64,000 nucleotides of DNA, from positions 820,932 to 884,931 of the forward strand of contig NZ_CP012023.1 in NCBI RefSeq assembly GCF_001308265.1. Reading direction: 5' to 3'. The position numbers were made by a program, and so were the translations under genes. Origin of the DNA: Celeribacter marinus. Its GTDB lineage: Bacteria > Pseudomonadota > Alphaproteobacteria > Rhodobacterales > Rhodobacteraceae. Every line of letters starts with the position of its first letter. Within the stretch, counting starts at the first letter, position 1. This document shows positions 50,301 to 58,794 of the stretch, one piece after another. Under the pieces are notes generated by a model that saw only the letters and a list, made by a program, of their open reading frames with translations, did no database searches and was not told the DNA's origin.

Positions 50301-50569
50301 AGGCCAGACGTGGTATTATATGTCAAAAGTTCGATGTCGCCCAACACCACAATCGACGGCAAAGTCACAGTGGATCCGGTGACGCTCAGGGATTTGTCGT
50401 AGAACCGTAGGGCCGCATCCGAGCCACCTTGGCCGCCTTCAACGCGGTTGCTTTTGAAATCTGTGTTGATGACGGTGAGCGTAGCGCCCTGATCGACAAA
50501 GAACACACCACCAAGGCCCGCACCACCACCGGAGCCTGCGCCGCCTGTTGTCGTGAAGTTGTGCACCAA
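44318..50569 (-). CDS. Autotransporter passenger and beta-barrel (separated from its signal peptide by a stop codon)
   Basis: Type V (AT-1 like) secreted protein, 2083 codons from a nominal TTG at 50569. The passenger begins VHNFTTTGGAGSGGGAGLGGVFFVDQGATLTVINTDFKSNRVEGGQGGS and is rich in Gly, Ala, Thr and Asp. It has many beta-helix repeats of the form NxGxLxxxG..V and a PATR-like segment FDGVFAGSGNLTKKDVGVLTLTAAQAFAGILTVEGG. The last about 270 residues (from NWIAGFAGYEGQKHSFF) form the autotransporter barrel, ending in the outer-membrane signature LEARFSF. Few cysteines. The preceding in-frame segment at 50573-50881 encodes the signal peptide, and a single TAG lies between. Without read-through this part would lack an export signal. 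Possible adhesin-like surface protein. Confidence 0.85.
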   Translation of the reverse strand: MVHNFTTTGGAGSGGGAGLGGVFFVDQGATLTVINTDFKSNRVEGGQGGSDAALRFYDKSLSVTGSTVTLPSIVVLGDIELLTYNTTSGLCEFDTASASSDTLGLLQKDSTASFGAYGAVAKVDSISATNVRFETPVSIAADKVIGFTNSNITAVDDELSVSYAYADDGQGGYKLVEPAGLNSIVKGSKLVAGISGDRANQMSTVSVVEYYTAAEAATKEGQLGAPYTGLLQGKIKSITLEDNLSSESSLTTFDFLGAPTFDVAQFYTTDNNGIQTITMTNPTGTFREGMTVTWTEDGNEQTATIDTVSSDGRSFVLDNAALPADVFAFDAVENPMTGDNSVRISGAQSQFSVGQTIYVPSESGGAAFEATVASVSSDDIVTVTPVSSGTKLADFYNSAVGLAIKIPSAEVTGGGSTITIKYDTSKRSGETDGARDARIAAEFGSRTIDGAAFVEGTTADFASLDATSGTVTLSLSENAISGESVEYFKLYDPLSTGGSMNNIAAPAHTGGPDGGDGYSANGLSSFFNDGEGVDGTNGGPAGDPDNGVGFNGGDGGNGTDGQPVNAWLIYDMVAAAGGLKTATMDIGLASLDVAAAATPDPVIGAAVSAPDPVEVAKAATGMSKAQIDLGFAIADLTLATVNLSYWAAQLGQGLAGLGGAGGDAGEASGGGSGLGGALFVREGGNLVIQGDALFELNYVAGGTTTSEFGEAGMAAGTDLFMMKGANVRLQPGLGSEIRFEGDIADDSLATNDGFMNAAGDGADITIAGDGGLVIFNGENTYSGNTILEGASLTAEMGVGVNDSSLMRFNGAGSTTIAETGTLALATAGSFLLQEDYVRRAGMDPFETSWTGSGGFASSLSEGVKVNLGLLDEDTNRGQALKWGFDGFFVGGDATGAGMNGALTFGSELAVGAVEFTNSVDLNGFDGSGAGTIGRVAVDDTGAVGSSQATLSGDWTNGGLVVGDANPTSDFTGSLFMMGDNALSQLLLAGGTLSTYAGEDAAGTLFAANADIVVGSNSTLHTFADEVATTVNVAEDGIWALSGGLDASGSVVNSGTIGVIGDHEWLLEDGVSRGQVYAELQSVSALDYLADDFADWNGIAKVGGDVTNASTGSLLQFGALDVTGSVFNAGIWGIGANVNVGTDIANTGQALVIGDIESVGGSVANGGFWDQKADVTVTGNVVNEDSDVNAAEFSQNGTLTAGGYVENNAHWYIGTDSAINAATLIGSGEFCLEDGLVDANLECGGGTATTLDLALTGDSTFDGVFAGSGNLTKKDVGVLTLTAAQAFAGILTVEGGLIQNNATMNDALDIVVETAGAYTVGAADTVATITNRGTFTVDQDVRTTALLHNDAGGKLTLNADVATSAGNVQNDGEMVLSGDRTLTLGTTTAAGLTGAATGVIKIDAAQSLTVDQDADTTYSGSFARVGDDRSASFTKAGDGVLTLAGAVDLLTINITEGALAFNGDDLINHDANVNVALNASMVLTFGDQSINKLLGAGTVELGANDLFIRDGGSFDGSINGTGMVDVESGDFAVSGTLASPDSLFVVNDTSTTTVTSTGSLAANNLQVDGDLVLGGNGAMVTAADAQVTGVLRGSGMVDASTTVHGGGQLNPGASPGELTFANLTLASGSSTTMEIDTAGASAIAGTDYDRVNVSTGGTLTITDDAVLNLVENDASALGETTHIFDFDDFAIDGMFGTATTTGTNDVIMNLATGNVVGLGTTTLSELEALALTPNHAAIYDGLMVNDAGGVAQFYGGEFVEALTQTLAASGDTSAVFRKASPEAYASLGSAAEAAAVNAMPNWIAGFAGYEGQKHSFFNASNAHFDTAEVMAENTAFGVDVTTSSTGFGQTMQGATVLFSLGTVSSSVNSDLMTGSGSGNHFGATVLGEIAGSNGAFWTMGVSHTSVTLDGTRLANGGTVDFDNVRSSATQMSFGLEYQHATALTNLGLRAGAVFGTSSSDAFMETTGGSNTLDVMAVDKASSSYARLELGTKLGVHVGNKTQLSGALDLSAPFGGDNMVDGSYDNGQGAFSVGSVGLNRANMSARVGVTHAITDAGTVSFDLGADNAWGDDADVTASLEARFSF

Positions 50570-50572
50570 TGA

Positions 50573-50881
50573 CTACGCATCGTTGGTCCCGATAGTCACG
50601 GACGTGTTGCCACCAAAAAGCCCATCGCCAGAGATCAGATAGCCGCTCCCCAGCTCACCATTGATATCGCCCGACAGGTTGGACGACAACGCAATCTCGT
50701 CTGGAAGGGGGTCAGCGTGCGCCGCGCCATTGATGCCAGCACCAAATGCCAGTGGCGCAATCACCGCCAGCTTGCCTAGGCTCATAAGGCCCGACGAGCC
50801 AACCGCGCCTTGGGCGCATGAGACCACGTGACGGCCAAACTTTGTGACCTTATAGCCAACTTCAAATACACACACGTTCAT
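50573..50881 (-). pseudogene. N-terminal signal-peptide fragment of the autotransporter, ending at an in-frame TAG
   Basis: From ATG 50881 (AGGGG just upstream) 102 codons read MNVCVFEVGYKVTKFGRHVV..., an extended basic N-region followed by a hydrophobic core SLGKLAVIAPLAFGAGINGAAHA, with likely cleavage after residue 56. The early passenger DPLPDEIALSSNLSGDINGELGSGYLISGDGLFGGNTSVTIGTNDA follows, and then TAG at 50575-50573. The next codons, in the same frame, continue SLVHNFTTTGG. The two parts are therefore one gene of 44318-50881 broken by a single nonsense codon, unless it is a base error or is read through. Confidence 0.8.
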
Positions 50882-51593
50882 TTTTCCCCTATCCGCCGCA
50901 AACCAGCAGCACATTAAATTCCGCTCGGCCACGATGATGGGCCACATGCGATTACATCGATGCGAACGCTGATGCGGGGTGAAATTGAAGCGGGGGAAGT
51001 GCGGCGCGCTCGTCGCAGATCGCGTGTCTAGGGCAAGGTCCGCATCTAAGAAGACACAGCCCAAAAGGCCCAAAACAAAGCGATTGCATCATCACACACA
51101 GCGCCACGCAACCGCTCGATTTTTAGCCCAACACGCGTTTCGTCAATTTTACGTGACAACTGTGAATGCTCGCCGGAGCATTGTTTCTTAAGGGTTTTGC
51201 GGACAACATAGTTGCGTCATGGACCCCATGGGGTTTTGCAAGACGCTTATTTGTCCGTCGCTTCGCTTTTCACGCATTAGTTTTTATAGCCACACCAAAG
51301 CGTGTGGCACCACTGTGCGGCAAAACAATAAAACGCCACAAAACGCCCTCCCGAAAAACCGCGCAAATCCCCCGACCCCGCCGATCAGAATCATGTATGA
51401 AACTAAGCTGGCGTCTTTGGGTGGTTGTGACAAACGGACCTTGTGGCGATACGCGCGGACGCGTCACAAGATGATGCGCTAAACGCGCGAATGATTGACG
51501 CCCTCGAAGGCAAATGACAGGTCGACGGCGCCGCCTCCAGTCGCTACCTTGCGACACAATCTAAAGTTTCAAAACGCCATGCAACAGGTCCGT
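50882..51593. other. Long divergent intergenic region
   Basis: About 710 bases between the autotransporter and the glycosyltransferase-like gene, AT-richer than the flanks, holding the two divergent promoters. Seen structures are a 7-bp hairpin AATGCTC/GAGCATT with GCCG loop at about 51165-51182 followed by TGTTTCTT, and a 7-bp hairpin GCCACAC/GTGTGGC at 51289-51308. The short open frames here have no family features and no good ribosome sites. Confidence 0.5.
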
Positions 51594-52598
51594 ATGCCCG
51601 ATAAACCGAACACCCCAAGTTCCTTTAACGTTGTCGTCGTCGGACAGAACGGCCGCTTGATGTATGAGGCCCTGCTATTTGCCGCGTCGTTGCGTCATAG
51701 CGATCCCGACTTCAAAGGGCGGGTGTTTGTCGCCGAACCTCAACCAAACGCTCACTGGAACAACGACCCGCGGATGCGTCAGCCAGAGTTGCTTGAAGCG
51801 CTAAAGCGGCTCGATGTGGATATTCTCCCGTTCGAGAGCCGCCACTTTGGCCAGTCCTATCCCTATGGCAACAAGATCGAGGCACTGTTTGCGCTACCCG
51901 AAGGCGAGCCGTTTGTGTTCTTTGACACAGATACGCTGATCACGGGGAAGCTGTCGGACGTGCCGTTTGATTTCAACCGCCCCACCGCCTCACTCAAGGT
52001 TGAGGGCACATGGCCGCAGATCGAACTCTACGGGCCTGGGTATACGGACATTTGGAAATCCCTGTATGAGCGGTTCAATCTGGATTTTGACAGCTCACTC
52101 GATCTCGAACAGCCCGATGAGTATTGGCGGCGCTATCTCTATTTCAATGCAGGGTTCTTTTTCTACAAATGCCCGCGCGTGTTCGGCCAACGCTTTCTCG
52201 ACTACGCGCTTGAGATCCGTGACAATCCGCCGAGAGCCTGCGAATTGCAGGTCTTTGATCCGTGGCTCGATCAAGTGGCACTGCCGCTTGTCATCCACTC
52301 ACTTGGCGGCGGGCGCAACACCCTGCCACACAACACGCTCGACGGTGATGTGTCGTGCCACTACCGCACCTTTCCGCTCTTGTTTGCGCGCGAGAGCGAC
52401 CATGTGATCGACGTGCTCAACGCGGCTTCCGCCCCCAATTGGATCAAGAAGGTGCTCAAAGACTACGAGCCGATGAAGCGGATGGTATTTCAAAACAAAG
52501 GCGACAAAGTGCGCGCGATGTTTGACCAAAACGACCTACCGCGCAAAGAGCAACGCATCCGCAACCAGATCAAAAAAGCGAACCTGTGGATGCGGTGA
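51594..52598 (+). CDS. Glycosyltransferase-like (GT-A fold) protein, unknown specificity
   Basis: 334 residues from ATG 51594 (MPDKPNTPSSFNVVVVGQNGRLMYEALLFAASLRHSDPDFKGRVFVAEP). EPFVFFDTDTLITG carries a DxD motif (DTD) as in metal-dependent GT-A glycosyltransferases. Later YLYFNAGFFFYKCPRVFGQRFLDYALEI and FDPWLDQVALPLVIHSLGGG resemble nucleotide-sugar transferases of the glycogenin/GT8-like type. It has a basic C-terminus RKEQRIRNQIKKANLWMR. Alternative start 51579. It could modify a surface glycan or the neighbouring autotransporter; that is only context. Confidence 0.6.
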   Translation: MPDKPNTPSSFNVVVVGQNGRLMYEALLFAASLRHSDPDFKGRVFVAEPQPNAHWNNDPRMRQPELLEALKRLDVDILPFESRHFGQSYPYGNKIEALFALPEGEPFVFFDTDTLITGKLSDVPFDFNRPTASLKVEGTWPQIELYGPGYTDIWKSLYERFNLDFDSSLDLEQPDEYWRRYLYFNAGFFFYKCPRVFGQRFLDYALEIRDNPPRACELQVFDPWLDQVALPLVIHSLGGGRNTLPHNTLDGDVSCHYRTFPLLFARESDHVIDVLNAASAPNWIKKVLKDYEPMKRMVFQNKGDKVRAMFDQNDLPRKEQRIRNQIKKANLWMR

Positions 52599-52744
52599 CG
52601 AACACACCGGACCCACGCCCATGAGCGAAGGTTCGCAGACAAAACAGATGGAACTTTCTTGGTCTTTGCTTTGGTACAAAGACAGGGTAGATTTATTTGG
52701 TTAATATGATTTAGAACTTTAAATAATAGCGACAAGGCACTGAC

Positions 52745-55654
52745 ATGAAACCAAATTTTGCTCTTAATTTGAGTCATGATGGCATTGCGCTTTTGCATCG
52801 CGGCCCTGATGGTTGGTATGCCATGGGTGAGGTCGCGCTTGATGATCCCGATATGGGCGGCGCGTTGGACGCCCTGCGCGCGCTGGCCACGTCCATATCG
52901 CCAAAGGGGCTGACGACAAAGCTTGTTATTCCGAACTCGCAGATTCTGTATCGTACCATCCCCGATCCATTGGCCACCACCCCGTCCGCCACAAAGGCCG
53001 ACCGTATTCGCGCCATCCACGCGTCACTCGAGGGTGCCACACCCTATGCGCTCGACGAGTTGGTCTGGGACTGGCGCGCATCGCAGGGCAGCATCCAAAT
53101 CGCCGTGGTTGCCCGCGACACGCTCGCCGAGGCAGACGCCTTTGCCGTTGAGCACCGGTTCAATCCGATCTCCTATGTGGCACTTGCGGAAAGTGGCACC
53201 TTTTCGGGTGAGCCGTTCTTTGGACGCGCAAGTACCGCAGACGCCGTTATAGGTGCAGAGACAGAAATCGAGCCAGACAGCGATGCAATCGTTGTGCGCG
53301 CAGGCCGCCCGCCCCAGCCCGAGCTGGAGACACCTGAGACCTCGGACGATGGGGATGAGGCTGACCACGAAATCGCCGCGACGCCAGACGCGGCAACGCC
53401 AGACACAAAACTGGTAGACACAGCACCGGCAGACCACGAGGGTGCACATGACGATGCGCCCACGGCTCCGTCCGAACCAGACACGGCCGAGCCACCGATC
53501 GATGTCAAAGAGGCTGACCCTGCCAAAGACGATGACGCGGCGCGGCCAACCGCGCCGCGCCCCCTGTCGGCCTTTCGCTCTCACCGTGACGCAAACGCCG
53601 CCGACCACTCCGTGTCCGATGACAACACGACCGAGCGTCTGCGCGCCCAAGCCTCGCGCCTATTCGCCGCCGCGCAAGATGATGATGAACCGCAAACTCC
53701 CAAGGCCCAAGACAAACCACATGTCGCCGTCACTGCGCCAACCCTGCCCGGTTTTGAAACAGCGCCCGTAGCGCCCGCAAAACCGGCGCCCACGGTGAAA
53801 CGTAGCGCCCCCTTGCCCGAACCGGCACCTATGCCCGCCCCCACGCGCGGCATTAGCAAACTGCCCTCCGCACCCGCGACATCACCCGCGAGTGCAACGC
53901 CGCCCCTGTCTGTCGCCACGCAAAAGGCGCAGGCACAACGTGGTGCACCGCCAGACACGACACCGCCTGTTGCGCCCGCCACCCCCCATGTGGTTACTCA
54001 AGTCTCTGGCGACTTTGGCCACACAGGCGAACCCTCGATCGCCGATATTTCGGACGTGGCCCACATCGCGCCTGTCGCCGAACCTGAACCGGATCGTGAT
54101 CCCTCGCGCCTCGCCCTCACCGCACGCGCACTTGTGCGCAGTGCAGGACTTGCTGTCTCAAACGCCCTAGGCAAAGCGCGCACACGCAAAGAGCAACGCC
54201 AAAGCGCACGCCGTGCAAAGGCCGAAGACGCCGTAACACGAGCTGCACCACAGCCCGAGGCCGCCCCGCTTCCCGTACAAGATGCAACGACCGAAGCCGA
54301 GGCGCTGACCGTCTTTGGCGCGCGCCGCCGCAACCACGAGCAGCGCGGAAAACCGCGCTACATGGGATTGATCCTAACCGTTGTGCTCTTGGCGATCCTT
54401 GGCGCTGTCTACATTTGGGCGAGCTTTTTGCCGGACACGACACAGGAGCCGCAAACTGGGGCACTTGATGTGCCTCCGGTTCAAACGACCACAACCGTTG
54501 TTGCCGACGATCTATCTGACGCCCCTGTTCCACCTGCGCCCTTTGATGAGGGTGTAGACGCGACAGGGGAGGCAGACGCCGATATCGCGGATGCCGCAAT
54601 TCCCGAACTTGCGACTGACGCCCTCCCCGCCCCATTGGGTCAAGACACGCAACGCCTGAGCCTAAAAGACGTCCAAGACCACTACGCCACCACGGGTGTT
54701 TGGGCCGCCGCACCTCAAGCAGGAACAGCTAACGACACCGATGTGATTGACGATCTGTATATCGCCTCGATCGATCCGCAAATCCTCTCCCAAGATGCGA
54801 TTGCCCTGCCCGATGCGCGCCTGCACACCGCCGAAGATTTGCCACGCCCGACATTGACGCCTGTGCCGTCGAACACAACCTTTAACCTCGATGCACGCGG
54901 CCTTGTGATTGCGACACCCGAGGGCGCGTTAAGCCCTGAGGGCGTGATGGTCTTTGCGGGTCGCCCCGCCGTTGTGACGCCTGCGCGCCCCGAACGTGCG
55001 CCAGCCGCACCAATCGTGATTGATGACAATGATCCGGTCCGCGTTGCACTCAAGGCGTATGTGCCGCAACCACGTCCCGATCTGCTTGTTGAGAACAACG
55101 AGCGCGCCAATCTTGGCGGGATCACCCGCGCCCAACTGGCCGCGTTTCGCCCCGCCGCGCGCCCTGCGTCACCACAACAAGAGGCGCAAGAAGACGCAGA
55201 GGCCGTGGGCGAACCGGCTCCCGAGGCCACCGCGCCGCTTGTGGTCACGTCCATCGTGCCAAGTGCCCGCCCTGCAAATATCGAAAAACTTGCCGCCGCC
55301 GCCCGCGCAGCCGCCGCTGCGGCCGCAACCGCGACTGAGCAAGACACCACAACCAACTCGACCGCAACACGCGTCACCGCCAAAGTTCCCGCAACCACGG
55401 TGCCGCGCTCTGCGCCGACCAGCGTGGCAAATGCCGCGACAGTCAAAAACCAGCTCAACTTGCGCCAGCTTAATCTGATGGGGGTCTATGGCTCCTCGTC
55501 GGATCGGCGTGCTTTGTTGCGACTGCCCTCAGGCCGTTTTGCCAAGGTGAAAGTCGGCGACAGCGTCAATGGCGGCCGCGTTCAATCTATCACCTCGGAC
55601 GCGCTAACCTATGTAAAGAGTGGCCGTTCAACAACGCTCAAAGTCGGCGGATAA
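52745..55654 (+). CDS. Large bitopic protein with GspL/PilM-like N-terminus and GspC/PilP-like C-terminus
   Basis: 969 residues. Residues 1 to about 175 (MKPNFALNLSHDGIALLHRG..., KLVIPNSQILYRTIPDP, RIRAIHASLEGATPYALDELVWDWR, IAVVARDTLAEADAFA) follow the order of motifs in the cytoplasmic actin-like domain of GspL/PilM. A Pro/Ala/Asp/Thr-rich linker (about 176-538) leads to one membrane helix, GLILTVVLLAILGAVYIWASFL (about 541-563). A second low-complexity periplasmic stretch follows. The last 70 residues (LNLRQLNLMGVYGSSSDRRALLRLPSGRFAKVKVGDSVNGGRVQSITSDALTYVKSGRSTTLKVGG) look like the small beta domain of GspC/PilP. No other secretion or pilus genes are near. The homology is inferred by eye. 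Confidence 0.6.
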   Translation: MKPNFALNLSHDGIALLHRGPDGWYAMGEVALDDPDMGGALDALRALATSISPKGLTTKLVIPNSQILYRTIPDPLATTPSATKADRIRAIHASLEGATPYALDELVWDWRASQGSIQIAVVARDTLAEADAFAVEHRFNPISYVALAESGTFSGEPFFGRASTADAVIGAETEIEPDSDAIVVRAGRPPQPELETPETSDDGDEADHEIAATPDAATPDTKLVDTAPADHEGAHDDAPTAPSEPDTAEPPIDVKEADPAKDDDAARPTAPRPLSAFRSHRDANAADHSVSDDNTTERLRAQASRLFAAAQDDDEPQTPKAQDKPHVAVTAPTLPGFETAPVAPAKPAPTVKRSAPLPEPAPMPAPTRGISKLPSAPATSPASATPPLSVATQKAQAQRGAPPDTTPPVAPATPHVVTQVSGDFGHTGEPSIADISDVAHIAPVAEPEPDRDPSRLALTARALVRSAGLAVSNALGKARTRKEQRQSARRAKAEDAVTRAAPQPEAAPLPVQDATTEAEALTVFGARRRNHEQRGKPRYMGLILTVVLLAILGAVYIWASFLPDTTQEPQTGALDVPPVQTTTTVVADDLSDAPVPPAPFDEGVDATGEADADIADAAIPELATDALPAPLGQDTQRLSLKDVQDHYATTGVWAAAPQAGTANDTDVIDDLYIASIDPQILSQDAIALPDARLHTAEDLPRPTLTPVPSNTTFNLDARGLVIATPEGALSPEGVMVFAGRPAVVTPARPERAPAAPIVIDDNDPVRVALKAYVPQPRPDLLVENNERANLGGITRAQLAAFRPAARPASPQQEAQEDAEAVGEPAPEATAPLVVTSIVPSARPANIEKLAAAARAAAAAAATATEQDTTTNSTATRVTAKVPATTVPRSAPTSVANAATVKNQLNLRQLNLMGVYGSSSDRRALLRLPSGRFAKVKVGDSVNGGRVQSITSDALTYVKSGRSTTLKVGG

Positions 55655-55812
55655 GTTTCTTGCCCAAATGCGTGTAAGTTTCGATTCTGACACTTGTTGT
55701 TCACATGTAAGTGCTTAATTTTATACATGGGATGATCTTGTCATTAACGGCATCGCTTCAATCACAAGCCCGTATGATGATCGCTACATTTTGAGATGGA
55801 GATATACCGCAG

Positions 55813-57705
55813 ATGGACGGTTTTTTGGCCCAAGCCACAATTTACCTCGCCGCCATCGTTATTGCTGTGCCCATTGCACGCCGGTTGGGACTTGGGTCTG
55901 TCTTGGGATATCTCATCGCCGGCATCGTGATCGGGCCGTTGCTTGGCCTTGTTGGCCACTCTCAAAGTACGGATTTGATGCATTTCGCCGAATTTGGCGT
56001 TGTGATGATGCTGTTCTTGATCGGCCTCGAACTCGACCCACGCGCCCTATGGGAGATGCGTCATAAACTGATCGGAATGGGGGGATTACAGCTCACGCTT
56101 ACCTCTGGAGTAATCACATGGGCTGCGATCTGGTTCGGGCAACCGTGGCAAACCGCACTGGCTCTTGGGATGATTTTCTCGCTCTCTTCCACGGCGGTCG
56201 TGCTACAAACCTTGTCCGAAAAAGATCTGATGCGCACCAGTGGCGGGCGCGCCGCGTTCTCGGTGCTGCTCACACAAGACATTGCGGTGATCCCGATGCT
56301 TGCGGCCCTGCCACTGCTTGCAATCGGGTCGGGTATTTCGCTCAACCCCGATGGCTCGATTGCGCGCGCCTCTGACATCGTTGCCCACGCCGAAGAGTTA
56401 TCCTTGATACAAGGTCTACCCGCTTGGGGCGTCACGATCGTGACATTGGGCGCGGTGGCGACAATCGTCCTTGCGGGCATCTTTTTAACCCGCCCCGTCT
56501 TCAGATTTGTCCATGCGGCCAACATGCGCGAGATCTACACCGCCATTTCGCTACTGATGGTGGTGGGGATCGCGCTGTTGATGAACGCTGTGGGACTGTC
56601 CCCTGCGCTTGGCACATTTTTGGCGGGTGTGGTTCTGGCCAACTCGGAATTTCGCCATGAGCTAGAAAGCTCTATTGAACCATTCAAGGGGTTGTTGCTC
56701 GGCCTCTTTTTTATCGCTGTGGGCGCGGGGATCAACTTCACCATTTTGTTCCGCGATCCTATTTTCATCATCGGGCTGACCCTGATCTTGATGATCACAA
56801 AAGGTCTCATCCTTTATGGGATTGGACGGCTGTTTTCATTGCGAAAGCGCGGACAATGGCTGTTTGCGCTCTCCCTCGCTCAAGCGGGTGAATTCGGTAT
56901 GGTTTTGACCACATTTGGTTTGCAACAAGGTGTTCTGACGATCTGGCTTGGGCAACGCGTGATGCTGATTATTGCGCTCTCTTTGGTGTTTACGCCGCTG
57001 TTTTTCATCCTGCACGACTACCTGCGCCGCAAACTCACAGAGCGCGGCGAAGGGGCCGAGGCCACCGACGAAATCGACGATCAGCAGGCGATTATCATCG
57101 CAGGTATCGGTCGCTTTGGCCAAGTGGTGAACCGTCTGGTGCAAGCCTCCGGCTTTAACACCGTGGTGTTGGACAACGACCTGAAAACAATCCAAGTGAT
57201 GCGTAAATTCGGGTTTAAAGGCTTCTTTGGTGATCCGACACGGCCCGAATTGCTACACGCGGCGGGCATTGATGATGCAAAGGTTCTTGTGGTCGGCCTT
57301 GATGATCCGGCCGCCGCAACGCGCCTTGTCACCTATGCGCGTCAACACAACCCGGATCTGTTTATCATCGTACGCGCCCGCGACCGTATCCACGTCTACG
57401 AGTTGTTCAAAGCGGGCGCAGACAAAATCGTGCGCGAGATGTTCGATAGCTCCCTGCGCGCGGGGCGGTACGTTTTGGAGGAAATGGGCTTCAGCGAATA
57501 TGACGCGGCCATGACCGAAAAAGCCTATTATCAACATGACCGCGAGGCGATGCGCAATCTGGCGGAATTGTGGGATCCTAAGATCCCGCTATCCGAAAAC
57601 ACCGCCTACATCGAGCGCTCTCGCACCCTCGACAAAGCATTGGAAGCGGGCCTGATGGAGCAACTTGAAACGCGCCGCCGTCAAAGCGAAGAGGCGGCCG
57701 AATAG
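55813..57705 (+). CDS. CPA2-type K+/H+ antiporter with TrkA-N domain (KefB/KefC-like)
   Basis: 630 residues. About 12 membrane helices (1-400) carry the Na/H exchanger core, with VLGYLIAGIVIGP, GVVMMLFLIGLELDP, FSLSSTAVVLQTL and LSPALGTFLAGVVLANSEF. From about residue 420 a cytoplasmic RCK/TrkA-N domain begins with the NAD(H) loop IIIAGIGRFGQVVNRL, followed by GDPTRPELLHAAGIDDAKVLVVG. The C-terminal tail ends QLETRRRQSEEAAE. Likely potassium efflux for pH or electrophile protection. The gene stands alone, and no KefF/G quinone reductase partner is adjacent. Confidence 0.92.
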   Translation: MDGFLAQATIYLAAIVIAVPIARRLGLGSVLGYLIAGIVIGPLLGLVGHSQSTDLMHFAEFGVVMMLFLIGLELDPRALWEMRHKLIGMGGLQLTLTSGVITWAAIWFGQPWQTALALGMIFSLSSTAVVLQTLSEKDLMRTSGGRAAFSVLLTQDIAVIPMLAALPLLAIGSGISLNPDGSIARASDIVAHAEELSLIQGLPAWGVTIVTLGAVATIVLAGIFLTRPVFRFVHAANMREIYTAISLLMVVGIALLMNAVGLSPALGTFLAGVVLANSEFRHELESSIEPFKGLLLGLFFIAVGAGINFTILFRDPIFIIGLTLILMITKGLILYGIGRLFSLRKRGQWLFALSLAQAGEFGMVLTTFGLQQGVLTIWLGQRVMLIIALSLVFTPLFFILHDYLRRKLTERGEGAEATDEIDDQQAIIIAGIGRFGQVVNRLVQASGFNTVVLDNDLKTIQVMRKFGFKGFFGDPTRPELLHAAGIDDAKVLVVGLDDPAAATRLVTYARQHNPDLFIIVRARDRIHVYELFKAGADKIVREMFDSSLRAGRYVLEEMGFSEYDAAMTEKAYYQHDREAMRNLAELWDPKIPLSENTAYIERSRTLDKALEAGLMEQLETRRRQSEEAAE

Positions 57706-57736
57706 ACCGCCCCTCTCACCGATCCCAAACGTTGGT

Positions 57737-58741
57737 CTAGCCCGCCGCTACTCCGGCCTCCGCAAAGGTCGCCATCCCTGAATGACACTCGAGCGCGGCA
57801 CGGATGAGCGGAATGACCAGTGCGGCCCCTGACCCTTCGCCCAACCGTAGGCCAAGCGACACAAGCGGCTCTTTGCCAAGAGCGGCAAGCAGACGTCCAT
57901 GCGCCGCCTCATCTGATTGATGCCCCGCGATGCAATGATCCAACGCCCCCGCGCAGGCATGCTCCAACGTCGCCGCAGCCGCAGTGCAAATGAACCCGTC
58001 GAGAATGACAGGGATACGCAGCGCCCGCGCACGTGCAATCGCCCCCGCCATCGCCGCCAGTTCACGACCGCCCAAGGCGGCCAAAATACCAAGCGCATCC
58101 TTACCCGCGTGACGCGCCACACCTGCGGCAACAACGTCCTCTTTGAGCTTTAGCCCCGCATCGGACACACCCGTGCCACGCCCGACCCAAGCGGCCGCCG
58201 CGCCGCCATAAAGCGCATTGGCGATAGCCGCCGCCGAGGTCGTATTGCCGATGCCCATTTCGCCCACCACAAGCAAATCAGCCGTGGGATCAACCGCATT
58301 CCAACCCACCGTGAGCGCGGCCACACAGTCGGCCTCATCCATCGCGGCCCCTTGCGTGAAATCGACCGTTGGACGATCCAGATCAATCGCGTGAACCGAC
58401 ATCGACGCGCCTGCAGTGCGAGACAGCTGATTAATCGCAGCCCCGCCATGTTCGAAATTTGCGACCATTTGAACAGTGACTTCGGGCGGAAAGGCCGACA
58501 CACCTTTGGCCGTGATCCCGTGATTGCCCGCGAAAATAATCGCCTGCGGAGCCGCCACTCTGGGGCGCGCATCACCGCGCCATCCCGCATACCAAAGTGC
58601 AATCTCTTCGAGCCGCCCAAGCGAGCCCGCAGGCTTGGTCAATTGCGCATTGCGGCTTTGGGCCTGCTCACGCGCGGAATAATCGGGCGCAGGCGCATGG
58701 GCCAGAAGATCAGCAAACTCGGATAAGGTGGAAAAAGACAC
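57737..58741 (-). CDS. cobT: Nicotinate-nucleotide--dimethylbenzimidazole phosphoribosyltransferase
   Basis: Makes alpha-ribazole phosphate for the lower ligand of cobalamin. From GTG 58741 (AGGAG 8 bases upstream) the protein is 334 residues and starts [38 protein letters not shown] is the substrate-base region. [32 protein letters not shown] and [21 protein letters not shown], with the catalytic Glu in the last, are all family motifs. The open frame continues upstream, but those codons cover the cobS start region. It is divergent from cobS. Confidence 0.95.
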   Translation of the reverse strand: MSFSTLSEFADLLAHAPAPDYSAREQAQSRNAQLTKPAGSLGRLEEIALWYAGWRGDARPRVAAPQAIIFAGNHGITAKGVSAFPPEVTVQMVANFEHGGAAINQLSRTAGASMSVHAIDLDRPTVDFTQGAAMDEADCVAALTVGWNAVDPTADLLVVGEMGIGNTTSAAAIANALYGGAAAAWVGRGTGVSDAGLKLKEDVVAAGVARHAGKDALGILAALGGRELAAMAGAIARARALRIPVILDGFICTAAAATLEHACAGALDHCIAGHQSDEAAHGRLLAALGKEPLVSLGLRLGEGSGAALVIPLIRAALECHSGMATFAEAGVAAG

Positions 58742-58794
58742 GTGTTGCGCTCCTGCATTGTCATTCTTTGGCCACTTGTCTATCGCTAGTCGCC

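Noticed and set aside
51166..51482. Short open frames (about 87-102 codons) upstream of the glycosyltransferase-like gene
   Set aside because: No ribosome site, no domain, and they overlap each other in different frames within a promoter region.
58742..58794. Cobalamin riboswitch between cobT and cobS
   Set aside because: The divergent gap is only 53 bases, too short, and has no B12-box-like motif.
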